Positions 50,425-62,714 of a stretch of 64,000 nt of DNA are shown here, one piece after another. Under the pieces are notes generated by a model. It saw only the letters and a list, made by a program, of their open reading frames with translations, was not told the DNA's origin and searched no databases. Within the stretch, counting starts at the first letter, position 1. Each line of letters starts with the position of its first letter. Location: the NCBI GenBank assembly GCA_036971475.1, contig JBAIZL010000002.1, positions 334,264,320 to 334,328,319 on the forward strand, written 5' to 3'. The stretch is from Prosapia bicincta. Lineage: Eukaryota > Arthropoda > Insecta > Hemiptera > Cercopidae. Position numbers and translations under genes: made by a program.

Positions 50425-52334
50425 CAGTTGGCGCCGCTTATTCTGATCACTGTTAATGTTATCATTCTGTTATTGTTATCGTTTCATTGAAAAACAAACA
50501 CGGACGTATATTAATACATTGTAATTAGGCCGCTTATTGTAATCGTCTGTTCGCTTATTATTATCAGTTAATTTGCCATTCAAAATCATATGCGTCAACG
50601 TATACTAGCATAGACCAAGTAAAAATGTCTACAAAGTAGTGTAAACAGCACGTGCAACACACAATGACGCCCAATCATAGAATGTTTATTTTTAGAATGA
50701 CAAAAATACTTTATAACGGTTTCAGCACTTAGCACAGTTCTCAGAATGTCTCCCTTACTCTTTGTTTACGCAAACACCCTAGACTTACTGAGTCGACCTT
50801 AGTTGTTTGTTAACATTTGTTGATGTTACTACTGAATCATTTTCAGTACAGTCCTACTGTATTTTTTAACAGTGAATTTTTATGAACGTTTATTACAGTA
50901 TTTCAGTGTGATTTTACATAACTTATTTTTTAAAGATCTTTTTCGTTTGTTTTGTAGAGGTTAGTGTCACTTGAAGTTTCATAGGACAGTATAGCAAGAT
51001 GTCCGAATCTCAAAAGAAACGACACGATTTAAGTCTTAAACAAAAACTTGATATTCTAGATAGGTACAGTAAATTACCAAAAATGAGTCAAAGAAACGCT
51101 GCTTCTCAACTTGGTGTTTCTCAACCTCTCTTATGTAAAATATTGAAGAACAAAGAAAAAATCTTGTCATTATCAAAGTGTAATGCAAATGTTGACAACA
51201 AAAGACATCGTTCTGGGAAGGATCCGCAAGTGGAATCAGCTTTGAAATTGTGGTTTAAAAGTGTTCGCGAAAAAGATGCTCGAGTTGACGGCCCACTAAT
51301 GCGTCTAAAAGCTGAGGATCTTGCCAAAAAAATAGGAAAACAGGATTTTAAAGCCACAGATGGATGGTTCAATCGATGGAAGAAAAGGGAAAATATTGTT
51401 TACAAGAAAACGTGTGGTGAAAAAAGAAATGCTGTGAAAAATTGCTTTAGAAAAGGTGGTTTTTTTGTTGAAGAAAATCAAGAGCAAGCTACATCTGAAG
51501 AAGACTCTGAAGAGAACTTGAAGCCTTTCGATTTGTCCTTAAAAGAATATACTGAGTGGATGGAAGTTGACGATAGTATTGAAACAGCAGCGGAAATGAC
51601 TGAAGACGATATTTGTGAGGTAGTTGCTTCAACATCAAAAGTTACTGAAGAAGAAGGCACCGATGATGACAAAAGTGATAAATGTGTACCGCAAAGATCT
51701 AAGCAGGAAGTACACCAAGCTCTTGAGATTCTAAGGCAGTTTGTTCAACAAAAAGCAGAAAATTTCAACAAACATTATGAATATGAACAATTTATAAACA
51801 ATATTTTACGAGAAGACTACAGACAGTCACATATAGAGGAATTCTTTGAGAAAAAGTAAATATAAATTTGAAGTGTAAATAAGATTGAAGTGTTTTATAA
51901 TGAAGTTTTATGTGTTAAAATTTTTTGATCAAGTGTTTTACGTAGTTCTATATATTTTTTTTCAATTATGCTAGATTCAGTGTTTTAAAAAAAATCTACA
52001 GTAGAATAAAATAAACTGACATGAAATATGCCCACTAATTTAACAAGTAGAAAACTAAATTATAGACATTCTACTACTGTACATAAAACTGTTCGGAATA
52101 GCATCAAAATTTGGTAAGTACAGTTTAATAATAGTGCTACAGAATTAGAATTACTTAATGTAATGATAGGCTTACATATCGTTCAGAACAAACAGTTGTG
52201 GCAATAATACAGTGAGTTCAATGCAGTACGGATGTAGACTACATCGTGATTAAGCGTTCGGTTATTGTTATCGTTCGGTTATTGTTATCAAATATGCTTC
52301 TGACAAATATGATCACAATAAGCGGCGCCGACTG
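50425..52334 (+). mobile_element. Tigger/pogo-type DNA transposon, internally deleted
   Basis: 1910 bp bounded by TA on both sides (50423-50424 and 52335-52336). Terminal inverted repeats read CAGTTGGCGCCGCTTATTCT at the left and CAGTCGGCGCCGCTTATTGT at the right (minus strand). Subterminal copies of GTTATTGTTATCGTTC-like words lie inside both ends. TA target duplication and CAGT-starting ends are hallmarks of the pogo/Tigger branch of the Tc1/mariner superfamily. One intact frame lies inside. Confidence 0.93.
50999..51859 (+). CDS. Tigger-derived DNA-binding protein lacking the DDE domain
   Basis: An intact 286-residue frame. Residues about 8-60 form a pipsqueak/CENP-B N-terminal helix-turn-helix (LSLKQKLDILDRYSKLPK, RNAASQLGVSQPLLCKIL). 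About 75-140 form the second CENPB-type HTH (VESALKLWFKSVREKDARV, KIGKQDFKATDGWFNRWKKR). At about 142-150 the protein jumps from GEKRNAV directly to KNCFRKGGFF, which in full-length Tigger transposases follows the DDE catalytic domain. About 200 residues are therefore missing, with the frame kept. An acidic region and the usual C-terminal tail follow. It cannot transpose itself but could bind Tigger ends. It may be a repressor-like derivative or simply a young non-autonomous copy. Confidence 0.88.
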   Translation: MSESQKKRHDLSLKQKLDILDRYSKLPKMSQRNAASQLGVSQPLLCKILKNKEKILSLSKCNANVDNKRHRSGKDPQVESALKLWFKSVREKDARVDGPLMRLKAEDLAKKIGKQDFKATDGWFNRWKKRENIVYKKTCGEKRNAVKNCFRKGGFFVEENQEQATSEEDSEENLKPFDLSLKEYTEWMEVDDSIETAAEMTEDDICEVVASTSKVTEEEGTDDDKSDKCVPQRSKQEVHQALEILRQFVQQKAENFNKHYEYEQFINNILREDYRQSHIEEFFEKK

Positions 52335-52597
52335 TATTATATAATCTCTCTTACATTTATATATTTAATAAGCTATAAAAGTATAATTAATAATTTATAC
52401 TAATATCAAGAGTTATTATTCTATGTATAGGATTCATAAAGTAGACAAATATTTATGAATGTTGCTGGCAGTGAACAAATGTTACGGAAGCCATAGTTTA
52501 GACAATTTCATATGCTGGGGATATTGTGCGATAGGGAATGAAAGCATTCTTTGGCTTATAAATTGTTTTTTTAAATATTATTATTTTGGTCTTTGAA

Positions 52598-52850
52598 ATT
52601 ACACAATTACCTTCAAAATTTAAAACATAAACAGCCAGTATTGAAAATATAATACCTCATATTGTTGAAATAAGGTTTTAAAAGAATAATACTTTATATT
52701 TTTCAAAAATGTTGACAAACGATGTGATTACAGTACAATAGAAGCTGAATAGAAGTTACAAATATACACACTTATAACTTCTAATAGTATTACACAACTA
52801 CCTTTGGGATTGACATACCAAAATATTGAATATTTACTGTAACAGAGGTA
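52598..52850. repeat. right copy of the direct repeat flanking the Tigger element
   Basis: Same orientation as 50108-50407 with moderate divergence. It runs without a break into the right inverted arm (CAGAATCCTATATCTGCAGG). Confidence 0.75.
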
Positions 52851-53408
52851 ACAGAATCCTATATCTGCAGGTTGTCTGTAATTAGGTGTGTGTAGAATTT
52901 AAGTGCAATAATTTCTGTTTTGAGCGTGAAATAGTGTGTGTAAGTGAATTTCGTGTGTGAAATAGTGTCTGTAAGTGATTGTTTGCTCCTGGTAAGTAGT
53001 TTTGCGGGATTTTAATAAATCTTTGTGTGTGGTGGAGGGTTAGTTAACGTTGATTTTTGCTATTTCTGCCACCTACGATATTTTGGAATATTTTTCAAAA
53101 CCACCAAAAAATACGATATCCACGCGAAATAATTAGTTGAAGCATAAATATTGGTGCACAATGTTTTCTTCTCGGAGCCCCAAGATAGGTATAAATGTAG
53201 AGTTCGCGTGACGTCACAGGCGTTTGTATCACTCTGCGCCTATTCACAATTTGTGCTTCCGCCAAAAAAAATTTCCGCTACTTTAAACTCAAAAAAGTAA
53301 CTTTCCTCAAAGAAAAAAATTTTTTTGTGGATATCAAACCTTTTCATGCTTTTGAACAATAATCCAAAATATCGTAGGTACAATAAATAATAACCTGAAC
53401 ATTATTTA
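52848..53408. repeat. right arm of the ~600-bp inverted repeat
   Basis: Inverted partner of 49156-49785, with CRE-like GTGACGTCAC at 53210-53219. Related, more diverged modules follow at 53410-53700, 56200-56640 and 47100-47350, all with ATCGTAGGT and GCTCCGAGAA-type words. Confidence 0.8.
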
Positions 53409-55130
53409 TGTTCTAGTTATAATCGATATTGGCAAAAAAACTATGGTAGTTGTGGGTTTTATTGGCCACCTACGATATTTTGGAAATTGTTCTAAACCAC
53501 CAAATAGGATGATATCCACAAGAACTTTATTTTTATTGACCAAGAAAAGTTACTTTTTTCAATTTAAAGTGGGAAAAAAATCAGTGCAGAGGCATAAGTT
53601 GTGAATGTGCGCAGAGTGTTACAAATGTTTTGTAACGTCATGCCAACTCTACATACATACATTACTCGTGGCTCCGAGAATAAACATTTTCACCCATTGT
53701 TATGCTTTTGGCATAATTATTATAAATGAGTAACTCACAAAATGCCCATACTTGGTCTTTTACTCAAAAAAAAAAAAAATATATAAATTTAACCTTTTGA
53801 ACTCCAATTATTTGGTCACCAGCTGCTCCACCAGATCCAATTAGTTAGCAAGTGTTTTGGAAACATATGTTTAATTATTCACTAAGAAATTAAGACTTCA
53901 AGTAAATATATATTATTATATAACAGTAATATGAGGTTTGTATGTTTAAAACGTGAAGTTTTAATTCAGTGGGCCTGATAAAATGTTGTTTTCTTGTTTT
54001 TTTATTATAGAAAAAAAATTATATTTAGCTTTGTTGATGAAATAGCACTTTCCTTATGATGAATTATAGAGGCATTTTAAGCTCAAAATAATACTGAATA
54101 AAAATCTATACACAAGTAGTATTACAAACATTTATGTGTAATATTTATTATAAAAAATGTAAAACTAAGCACATACATACAAATGCCAAGAATGGTGTAC
54201 CTATTATAATACTCAAGATGGAACTAGGTTTGAATATGACATAATAGTTCACTTTGATGAAATTATTTTAAAACAAAAGCAAATTGCACTAAACACCATA
54301 TTTACAAGCACAAAATATATTTACAAAAGTTGGTACCACAAAAAATATATAGGTCTAAATATAAATTATTGAAAAATGTCATTTAGGCCTATTAAAAATT
54401 GTGTAATTTGTTTAGGCTGAAATTATTTACACAAACTCCTTTATTTGGCCACTTGAAAAATACTTCAATTTATTGTTTATATTTTTTGACAGTATGAAAC
54501 TTTTCAAAGTAAATGTTTGTATGTAATCCCGGATTATTTGTGCAAGTCTGGCAGTAGGCCTTAGCCCACACGTTGTAAGCCTATAGAAATCACTATATGT
54601 ATATAACAATATATGATAAAAATATAGTCTTAATGACATTGGTTTAAAAAAATAATGTGTACGATGTTCATTTGCTGTGTTATGAGAAAGGAATGTCTAT
54701 ATCTATAGTGCTGATTAGCTATATTTATCAACATTTTATCCGTAAATAAACAACTGGTTCCAGACAGTTATTTACGATGAACTGCACAGTAAGCGTCAGA
54801 CATCTGGGTTAGTTGATAGATCACGGTTTATGATCTCCTTATTCATGATCTCCTTTATTTATTTAGTGTTTTGCTGCTATTTTAGTTCGGACATATATTG
54901 GGTAAAAATATAGTCTTATAGACATGGGTTTTTTTGAATTTTTTGGGTTTTTAAATTACTTATTTTAATTTGTAGAACACGAATATTTTTTTTCCGCGGA
55001 AAATAAGAAAAGATACTTTTTTCAGGTTTTAAAAGTTAGTCTGTAATGGCATGTATAAGGGTAGACGGGTCTTATTGACGTTGTATATAAAAAAAAAAAA
55101 ATGTTTTTTCAATTACTCATTTTAATGTGT
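53409..55130. other. unassigned AT-rich DNA with repeat modules
   Basis: It begins with a diverged copy of the inverted-arm module (to about 53700). The block from about 54700 to 54960 (CAGTTATTTACGATGAACTG, TCAGACATCTGGGTTAGTTG) is repeated in inverted form at about 55500-55760, giving another long inverted repeat centred near 55230. No genes are recognised. Confidence 0.55.
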
Positions 55131-57300
55131 AGAACACGAATATTAACAATAGATTTGGTTGTAATTTTCTGCATCAGCAATAAGTCTAAATATTTACCAA
55201 AATTACAACCAAATCTATCCTGACTGGATACTTTGTAGGTATACTTTAATATAGGTAGATAGTAAAATTGAATAAAATTATAACCAAATCTAAACTGATT
55301 TGATAATATGTAGTTATATTTTAATATAGGTATATAGTAATGTTGTATAAAATTGCAGCCAAATCTAGAAGTAGTGCAGAGTGCTGTAGCTACTGCGTGC
55401 CCGGTTTATGCCATAGGCCTACATGCCATTACAGCCTAACATTTAAAATGTGAAAAAAAGTAACTTTATGCATTCTCTGCGGAAAAAAAATCCATTAAAA
55501 CAGGTAATTTAAAAAACCAACGTCATTAAGACTATATTTTTACCCAATATATGTCAGAACTAAAATAGAAGCAAAACACTAAATAAATGAAGGAGATCAT
55601 GAATAGGGATAAGTTCACATAAACAGTGATCTGTCAACTAAGTCAGATGTCTGATGCTTACTGTGCAGTTCATCGTAAATAACTGTCTGGAACCAGTTGT
55701 TTATTTACGGATAATATGTTGATAAGTATAGCTAATCAGAATTATAAACATAGACATTCCTTTCTCATAACACAGCAGATGAACATAGTACACATTATCA
55801 TTAAGTAAAACGTTCTAAAGTATATAATAGCTGCGCCGCAAAATATGCCAGACTAGTTCGACAAAAGTGGAGCGGAATGGGAGTTTTAGTGATGTCGGTC
55901 TTAGTTTGCCTATGGAGCGCAAAAGGTTAACAAAGGAAAAACATCAACGTTAACTAGTTCTTTGCAGCACCACATAACTATGAAGTATCTAGTCAGGATA
56001 GATTTGGTTCTAATTTAATGCATTTAACCATTTAGGTAATGTATAAAATTAAAACCAAATCTATCCTGATTGGACACTTTTTAGGTATATTTTAATATAG
56101 GTATATAGTAATGTATAAATTTAAAACCAAATCTATCCTAACTTTATAAGTTTATTCAAATATACACATGCAAAAACCTAAAAATTAAGCCAAAACATTG
56201 CTCAAATATCTATACATGTAAGGTATGCATGACATCACTGTATCACTCTGCGCCCATTTACAACTTCATGGCTCCGCACCGAATATTTTACCCTACTTTA
56301 AATTAAAAAAAGTAACTGTCCTAACTCAGTAAAAAAAGAATTCTTGTGGGTATCGTCCTATTTGGTGGTTTTGAACAATGTTCCAAAATATCGTAGGTGG
56401 CTTCTAAAACCGAAAATTACTAAAACTATACTAACTGAAGCAGAAAGTCTTTAGAAATACAGAAAAATAAAACCACCTGGTGACCTCCCAAAATATTAAA
56501 TAAAAAACATTGGTAATGGAGAGAATTAGCGGACACATACAATATATTGGAAAATTGTTCAAAACCACCAAATAGGACGATAGGCACAAGAATGTTTTTA
56601 ATTGTCCTCGAAAAGTAATTTTTTTTAAAATTTAAAGTTGGGTAAAAAATTTGGTAAAAGTCTTAATGACTTTGGTTATAATTTTATTCAACATTACTAT
56701 CTAACTATATTAAATTATACCTACAAAGTATCCAGTCAGGATAGATTTGGTTGCAATTTTGGTAAATATCTATCCTGACTGGATACTTCATAGGTATATT
56801 TTAATGTAGGTATATAGTAATGTTGTATAAAGCTATAACCAAAAGTTAAATATTTAGATTTTAAGTTTAGTATTAAAATAAATTTAACAGTGACATACAC
56901 ATTTAACAGTTACACATACCTTACATGTGTATATATTTGAGAAACGTTTTCTCTAAATTTTTAGGGTTTTTGCATACGTATATTTAAATATATATAAAGT
57001 AGACAGTCAAGATAGATTTGGTTTTAAAGTTACATGACTATATACCTATATTAAAATATACCTAAATGGTGTCCAGTCAGGATAGATTTGGTTGTAATTT
57101 TATACATGGCCTAAATGGTTAAATGTATAAAATTAAAACCAAATCTATCCTGACTGGATCCTTCATAGGTATATTTCAATATAGATATACAAAATTAACC
57201 TACCCTGGCAATAACAAAAATAATAGTCATCATTATAGCTTCAGGACATGGTTTCGATTCATACACTTTAGATTTCTAAAACACCAACTACAGTTATGAC
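55131..57300. repeat. cluster of MITE-end modules in both orientations
   Basis: The words GGATAGATTTGGTT and AACCAAATCTATCCTGACTG occur repeatedly, near 55150, 55215, 55995, 56055, 56735, 56765, 57010, 57080 and 57135. They are paired head to head in places, which makes several small palindromes. The inverted-arm module also recurs at 56200-56640. No coding sequence is supported. Confidence 0.65.
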
Positions 57301-57556
57301 ATCACTGTTTTACACCGTGGACTATGCACACCTTACTACTCCACTCTAAATTTTTTACCCAACTCTAAATTGTTAAAAAATAAAGTGACAAAAAAATTTG
57401 TGCATATTGACCTATTTTGTGGTATTGAACAATTTTTAATTTTAATCTCTGGTGGCCCCCCTATCTCACAATTACCAAAACAAATCTACACATGTAAGGT
57501 AAGATCGGCCAATAAATTTTATCGGCAGGAACTCAATGAAAAAATTAATATAGGTA

Positions 57557-58983
57557 CTATAATTTTTTTTTATAATTACAATTTTTGTAACACAAAACAA
57601 CTCATTAATAATTAAAATTCTTTATTATAACAATTTTTTAATTTACACAATAAACAGAACAAAAAAATACAACTTAACAAGTTTTAACACAATAGGCTAA
57701 ACTCAATTCTTTTAATTCTAGTTACAAGGTTTTATACCCTAGGCTATTTTCTAAGATCTCTTAATATCTCGGGGTTTTATGCATGGGCTATATCTTTTAC
57801 TCTTTGGTTAATTAAATAAATTTTGATAAACAAGATTAAATTTAGAAAATAGTTTTAATAATTAGCTTCCTGATGTAAAAATTTAAATTTGGAATAAGCA
57901 AAAAGGTCCCTAAACTGTTTGAACTGGATTAGATTTCTTACTACTAAACTATTATTTGATCTCAAGATATTCTAATAATGTACAATTTTAAATTTCCTTA
58001 TAATTGTAAAAGTTCACTAAAGTTTATTTTTATAGTGCTATGTACTTAACTTATCAATTTATCGGAGTTTGGCTGGTTGTTCATACAGGATTCATTTCTC
58101 TTTAAATTTTATATTTCACACAATTAAATTCCTTTTAGTTACTTCAAATTATATTAATACTGTATTATAGCTTTAAATTCACTTATCCTTGTTTTAATTT
58201 GGCCAAGTTTCTTCACAATTTTGTATAATTTTGACGAAATTTTTCAAATGGAATTTTGACTTCTAAGCAAGGCTCAGCTTCTTTCGGCTCCCCACGCTAG
58301 ACTGACGCGTCGTTCCTCTTTTTAAATGTTTAAAACATGGCGGCAATTTGTTTTCCAAACCTCATCTTGCATGTAATTAAGTTCGATTTTTTTCCACTAG
58401 AGTCGACTGTAACACTGACCTACTTTCTTGGCTCCAGATCTGATAATGCGCCAACGAACTTGTTTTTACCCGTTTTAATTTGGTTAACATACTGTTTCAA
58501 CTTTCTTATCCTTAACAAACCTTCCAGTGTTTATTTAATTACTATTATTTGTGTGTGCAGTGTCTTTGCTTTTTACTTTTGTAATAATTCCGAAATGTGT
58601 GTGTTTTGGGTTAGATTTATACAAACATAACCTTTCACCTCATTGTTTACAATCGCGTTTAACCTTCTATCTCTCAAGCAACCACTTATGCCCTATGTTA
58701 ACAAAGTTTACATTTTTTTTTAAAATATAATTATTATTAGATTATCTTGTTTTAATTTTATTTGTTAGGTTATTTGATACAACAAATTTCCTAATGCATT
58801 TTACAGTTCAAATATTTTTTTTAAATGTTATAACCTTTTCTAGGCTTTCACCTAAAATTAGTTTCAATTTAATCTAACCAATCTCTTAATGAATTTCTCC
58901 TATTTCATATTTTGTGTGAGTTATTTCTAATCTATTTTTCCAATTCTTAAACAATATTATATAGCCCATTCTATAAATGTTAC
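57557..58983 (-). repeat. solo LTR, variant of the gypsy-type element
   Basis: On the minus strand it begins TGTAACATTTATAGAATGGG and ends AAATTATA. It keeps the TATA-box region and AATAAAG signal and is clearly related to, but diverged from, the LTRs at 10530 and 18648. GTAC occurs on both sides (57553-57556 and 58984-58987) as a 4-bp target duplication. No internal region is present, so it arose by recombination between two LTRs. A 97-residue frame on the opposite strand (58337-58630) is accidental. Confidence 0.85.
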
Positions 58984-59110
58984 AGTACATAGTAATGTTT
59001 TATAAAATTATAACCAAATCTATTCAGACTGGATAGTTTGTAGGTATATAGTAATGTTGTATAAAATTACAACCAATTCTATCCTAACTGGATGCTTTAA
59101 AGGTATATTC
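58984..59110. repeat. MITE-end modules
   Basis: AACCAAATCTATTCAGACTG and AACCAATTCTATCCTAACTG units continue the repeat field that the solo LTR interrupted. Confidence 0.6.
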
Positions 59111-61599
59111 ATGTCTCAGAGTAGTACAGTACACTGTTGCTACTGCATGCCCAAAAATGTAGTTCCAACTAAAATCTGATACAAAATTTACCATTTGTGA
59201 CAAAAAAATGTCAGTACTTTTCGAGGTATTTTGCTAGTGTTTGAAGATAAAATTTTGATTATGTAAGATTTTAAGTGACCATGAATGGGGCGGGGTGGAA
59301 TAATTTTTTACAATCTACACGTAATTAATTGATAATTGTAAAAAGTTATATCTGATGTATAATCTTTTTCTTTGTTATAAAAAAGGTAACATATTAGGGT
59401 AATATAAGAAGTTATAATTTTGAAAAACAGACAAGTTAACTTCACAATACACACAAAACTTACTATAATCAATTTTTGTTTATAGAAGCTTTATTAGAGC
59501 TTCATCACAATTATACAAAGAATAGCTAAAAAGTATCAGGTTATCTAAGTTATACCCTTCATGGTCAAATATCTCAATATAGTAAAAAAGAAAAGTGATA
59601 ATAAAACAAAACGTTTTATGATTATAAAAGAATTGACAGATATGTGTTATATATATTCAATTATGGTCCCGATCTATACTACTGTTGGAAATTATTTTCA
59701 AATAGTGTTATGTAATATTGTCTAGCTCCTTAGAGATACAGCTGAAGTTGATATAAGTGCAATATGTTCATTTTCTTCTAAAACAGAAAAAAGTTATTAA
59801 AACATAGATTTGAATTAATAGAACCAATAAATGGTATCCAGCAATTGCATATTTATATTACTGTAAATAAAACGAGCTCTGGTAGAATATTTATTTTCAC
59901 AAGAATGAAATATGGAAATGGTGCTAGGATTTGATTGGACGTAAATGACCTTGTTGGTTTTATTGTGCTTATTATTTATTTATTTGTATTTTTTTGTCAA
60001 TTTGATATTATGGTTAATACAGTAGCGTGTAAGGGAAATATTCTGCAGCGTTACAGAACGATGAAATAAAATAATCCTATTTTTTTTGAACCAATTGGAA
60101 TTTCTCTCTATCCTTTAAATACATGCAATATCAAGCAATAAATTATTCATTATAAATAAAACAGAGGTATTAATCATAATTGACCTTGAAATCAACACAA
60201 TAGAAAGAGTTTATCATCTAATGGAATCTGAAACTAAAAAAAAATTAGGAAGGATGATAATAAAAAATAGTTATTATTTGTGTGTACTAGTTATTAGTAC
60301 AGTCTGTTAATAATTTAATGGTTTAGTTTCTAGATACACTTCTGTTCTCACTTAAAATGAAATATTAATGCATTCCCTAGACTTATGGTATTTCCCTATA
60401 CAAATATTTATTTTTCATTATTACATTCAAAATGGCATGTCATATTTAAAATTATAAAATTCTTTATGATTTATCATCAGTAATTTATTAATAGATTAAT
60501 AATACGTTTCAACGTCACTGGATTGTTAAAATTGGAAATTTTACTATTTCTTTGTTTGGTTAGAGAAACACTTGTAGAGTATTCAGGATAAGTTGTAAAG
60601 TTCTGTCATTTAAGACATTTTTTGTTTGCAGTGTGTAAAGTGGAATAAATAGAAATGAACATGAATAAAAATACCATTGAATATCAATCACATGTTTCTT
60701 TATTTCCCTCGATAGAATAAACAATAGAAAATTATACATTTTAAAAAAGCAGATGAATATTCTTGCACACCTTCTCGTTCAGAAAGAAGAGTTATTAGTT
60801 ACTTACTAACCCTGTTTTTAATACTGTGTATTTCCCAAGGTCTCGATTGCAAAAAAGAAACTGAACACAGTGTCAATTATATAAAACAATTTTAAGGCAT
60901 ATTCCTTAGATATGTAGTTTTTTTAAAGTTCATAATTGATGCTAATGCATGATCAGTCATTTACATTTAGTTTTGTATGAATCATTTTAAAAATAATTAG
61001 TTCTTTAATTTAGAAGAATGTATGATTCTTGTTTTTGTTGCAGTATTAATTTTTTTTCTGACATCTTGGTTCTATTTTTATTTTAAAATGAGATTAGTAC
61101 AGAATACATACATATATCCACGTACAGCCTCTTTAAAAATTCTTTAATTTAGTCATTATATAACACCTTAAATAATACAAATAAACATTATTTGCTCTAC
61201 TATATAAAAGTTATTAATTTGGAACAATTATGTCTGCAGAATCTTTTTTATTACTTTTGTTGGTTTTTTCCTAAACTATAAACAAAATTTAAAAAACTCA
61301 TTGGTTCCTAGTAGTGGGAAAAATTATATTGTTTCATATTTCCTGTATAATTTAGTAAATTTATAGCTGCATGGAGTTATATTCACATCTATTCTTCAAA
61401 ACAGGCTGGTCGTATTGAACTCAATTTTATTAGTTCCCATTAATTACCAGTAATGAAGCCTATAATTAGTTCTTAATGTTATTGCCTTTGAGTGTTTTGC
61501 ACGGTTGTTTAAAAATAAACATTTTTGTCACAATTGGTAATATTTTGTGAGCTTTGCAACTAGAATGATGAATGAGTAGTATTCATTTTTGTTTTGTAG
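59111..61599. other. AT-rich DNA upstream of RBBP6
   Basis: Mostly A/T-rich DNA without recognisable genes. Near 59488-59518 the minus strand has TGATGAAGCTCTAATAAAGC followed by TTCTATAAAC, the last of the hammerhead-like words. This region is either intergenic or a long 5' UTR intron of RBBP6. Confidence 0.4.
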
Positions 61600-61811
61600 A
61601 TAGATGAAGTAGGAGAAATTCGAAAGGCATGTTGCGTATCGTAAGATGTCAGTACATTACAAGTTCAAGTCGGCATTGACATATGATACTATTACATTTG
61701 ATGGCCTTCATATTTCAGTCAAAGATTTGAAGAAGGATATACTCCAGCAAAAACAAATTGGCAAAACAGCTGACTTTGATCTCCAGATTACTAATGCCCA
61801 AACAAACGAAG
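61600..61811 (+). CDS. RBBP6 first coding exon with 45-nt 5' UTR
   Basis: Acceptor TTGTTTTGTAG, 46 bases before the ATG at 61646. Coding through ..LQITNAQTNE plus one base. Donor GTAAGT. Confidence 0.85.
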
Positions 61812-62387
61812 GTAAGTTATTACCTTTAACCTATTTTTCTTTTTTTATAGTTAAACCATTTTAATTAATTTAATGTAATGCAACAGATTTATGCCAACAA
61901 ATAATCAATGCATAACTCCGTTTAGGAATAACATTATAAAGCAAAAAAATCTTTTGTTTTTCATCTCATAGAATCCATAAAAAAAAGATTTTTTTCAAAT
62001 TATGAACCTAATGTTATATTATATATAGCTTATACAAGGAGTGATGAAAATCAAGTTGATTTAAATTTTATTATAAGGCAATTTTCAGAGTAGTAGATAA
62101 TTTGAGGTGAAGAAATTACTCAATCTGAAAATATTGCATATGAATCTTTACTAAAGACGTAATATGTACTGAAGTAAAAATTTATATAATGAATGGAAAT
62201 TAAAAATCAGAATAAAAGTAAAAAAATTCTTATTTTTCAACTTTTAACATGTTTATCATTGACAGACAGCTTTTATTATTCATAAAATGTTTGTTCTAGT
62301 TTACGTTGATGAAAACGCTTTAATTCCAAAGAACTCATCACTTATTGTCGTTCGTATTCCACTTACAGCGCAACAGAAGAGAGCTTG
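61646..62387 (+). CDS. RBBP6/snama, N-terminal DWNN domain (gene continues beyond the window)
   Basis: Two coding exons, 61646-61811 and 62300-62387, join in phase (acceptor TTTGTTCTAG, donors GGTAAGTT and GGTAAGTG). They encode MSVHYKFKSALTYDTITFDG, VKDLKKDILQQKQIGKTADF, ENALIPKNSSLIVVRIPL and QQKRAW, which together form the ubiquitin-like DWNN domain unique to RBBP6/Snama. In the known family this domain starts a large nuclear protein with zinc knuckle and RING finger that acts as a ubiquitin ligase and in mRNA 3'-end processing. Those parts lie beyond the right edge. The exon begins at 61600 after TTTTGTAG, so an upstream 5' UTR exon must exist. Both exons appear intact. Confidence 0.93.
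62300..62387 (+). CDS. RBBP6 second coding exon
   Basis: 88 bases encoding VYVDENALIPKNSSLIVVRI and PLTAQQKRAW. The donor splits the Trp codon (TG/G) at GTAAGTG. The next exon is outside the window. Confidence 0.9.
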
Positions 62388-62714
62388 GTAAGTGATTATG
62401 TGGAACTAGTTACTGAATGTTTTTTGAAGTTTAAAACTCAAAATAATGAAATGTACATACAAATTAATTGTAATTAAATAGTTTTTGTGTTCATAAAAAT
62501 ACAAACCTAAAATTGACAGCATATTTGAATATGGTTTAAGAAGCAAATATTCATATACATTTTGTTTTATTAAAGAGAAAATTGAAAGAACATTCTTTAT
62601 TACTGAAACTGTCATCATCTATCATATTTTTTGTAATAACGAAACTGAAACTAATTATTAAATAGTACTAAAATAAACAGGTTTTGTTTTCAAAATGTAT
62701 ATCAAATTGTACCC

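Noticed and set aside
58337..58630. 97-codon plus-strand frame with a hydrophobic product
   Set aside because: It lies antisense inside the solo LTR and is not conserved as a frame in the other two LTR copies.
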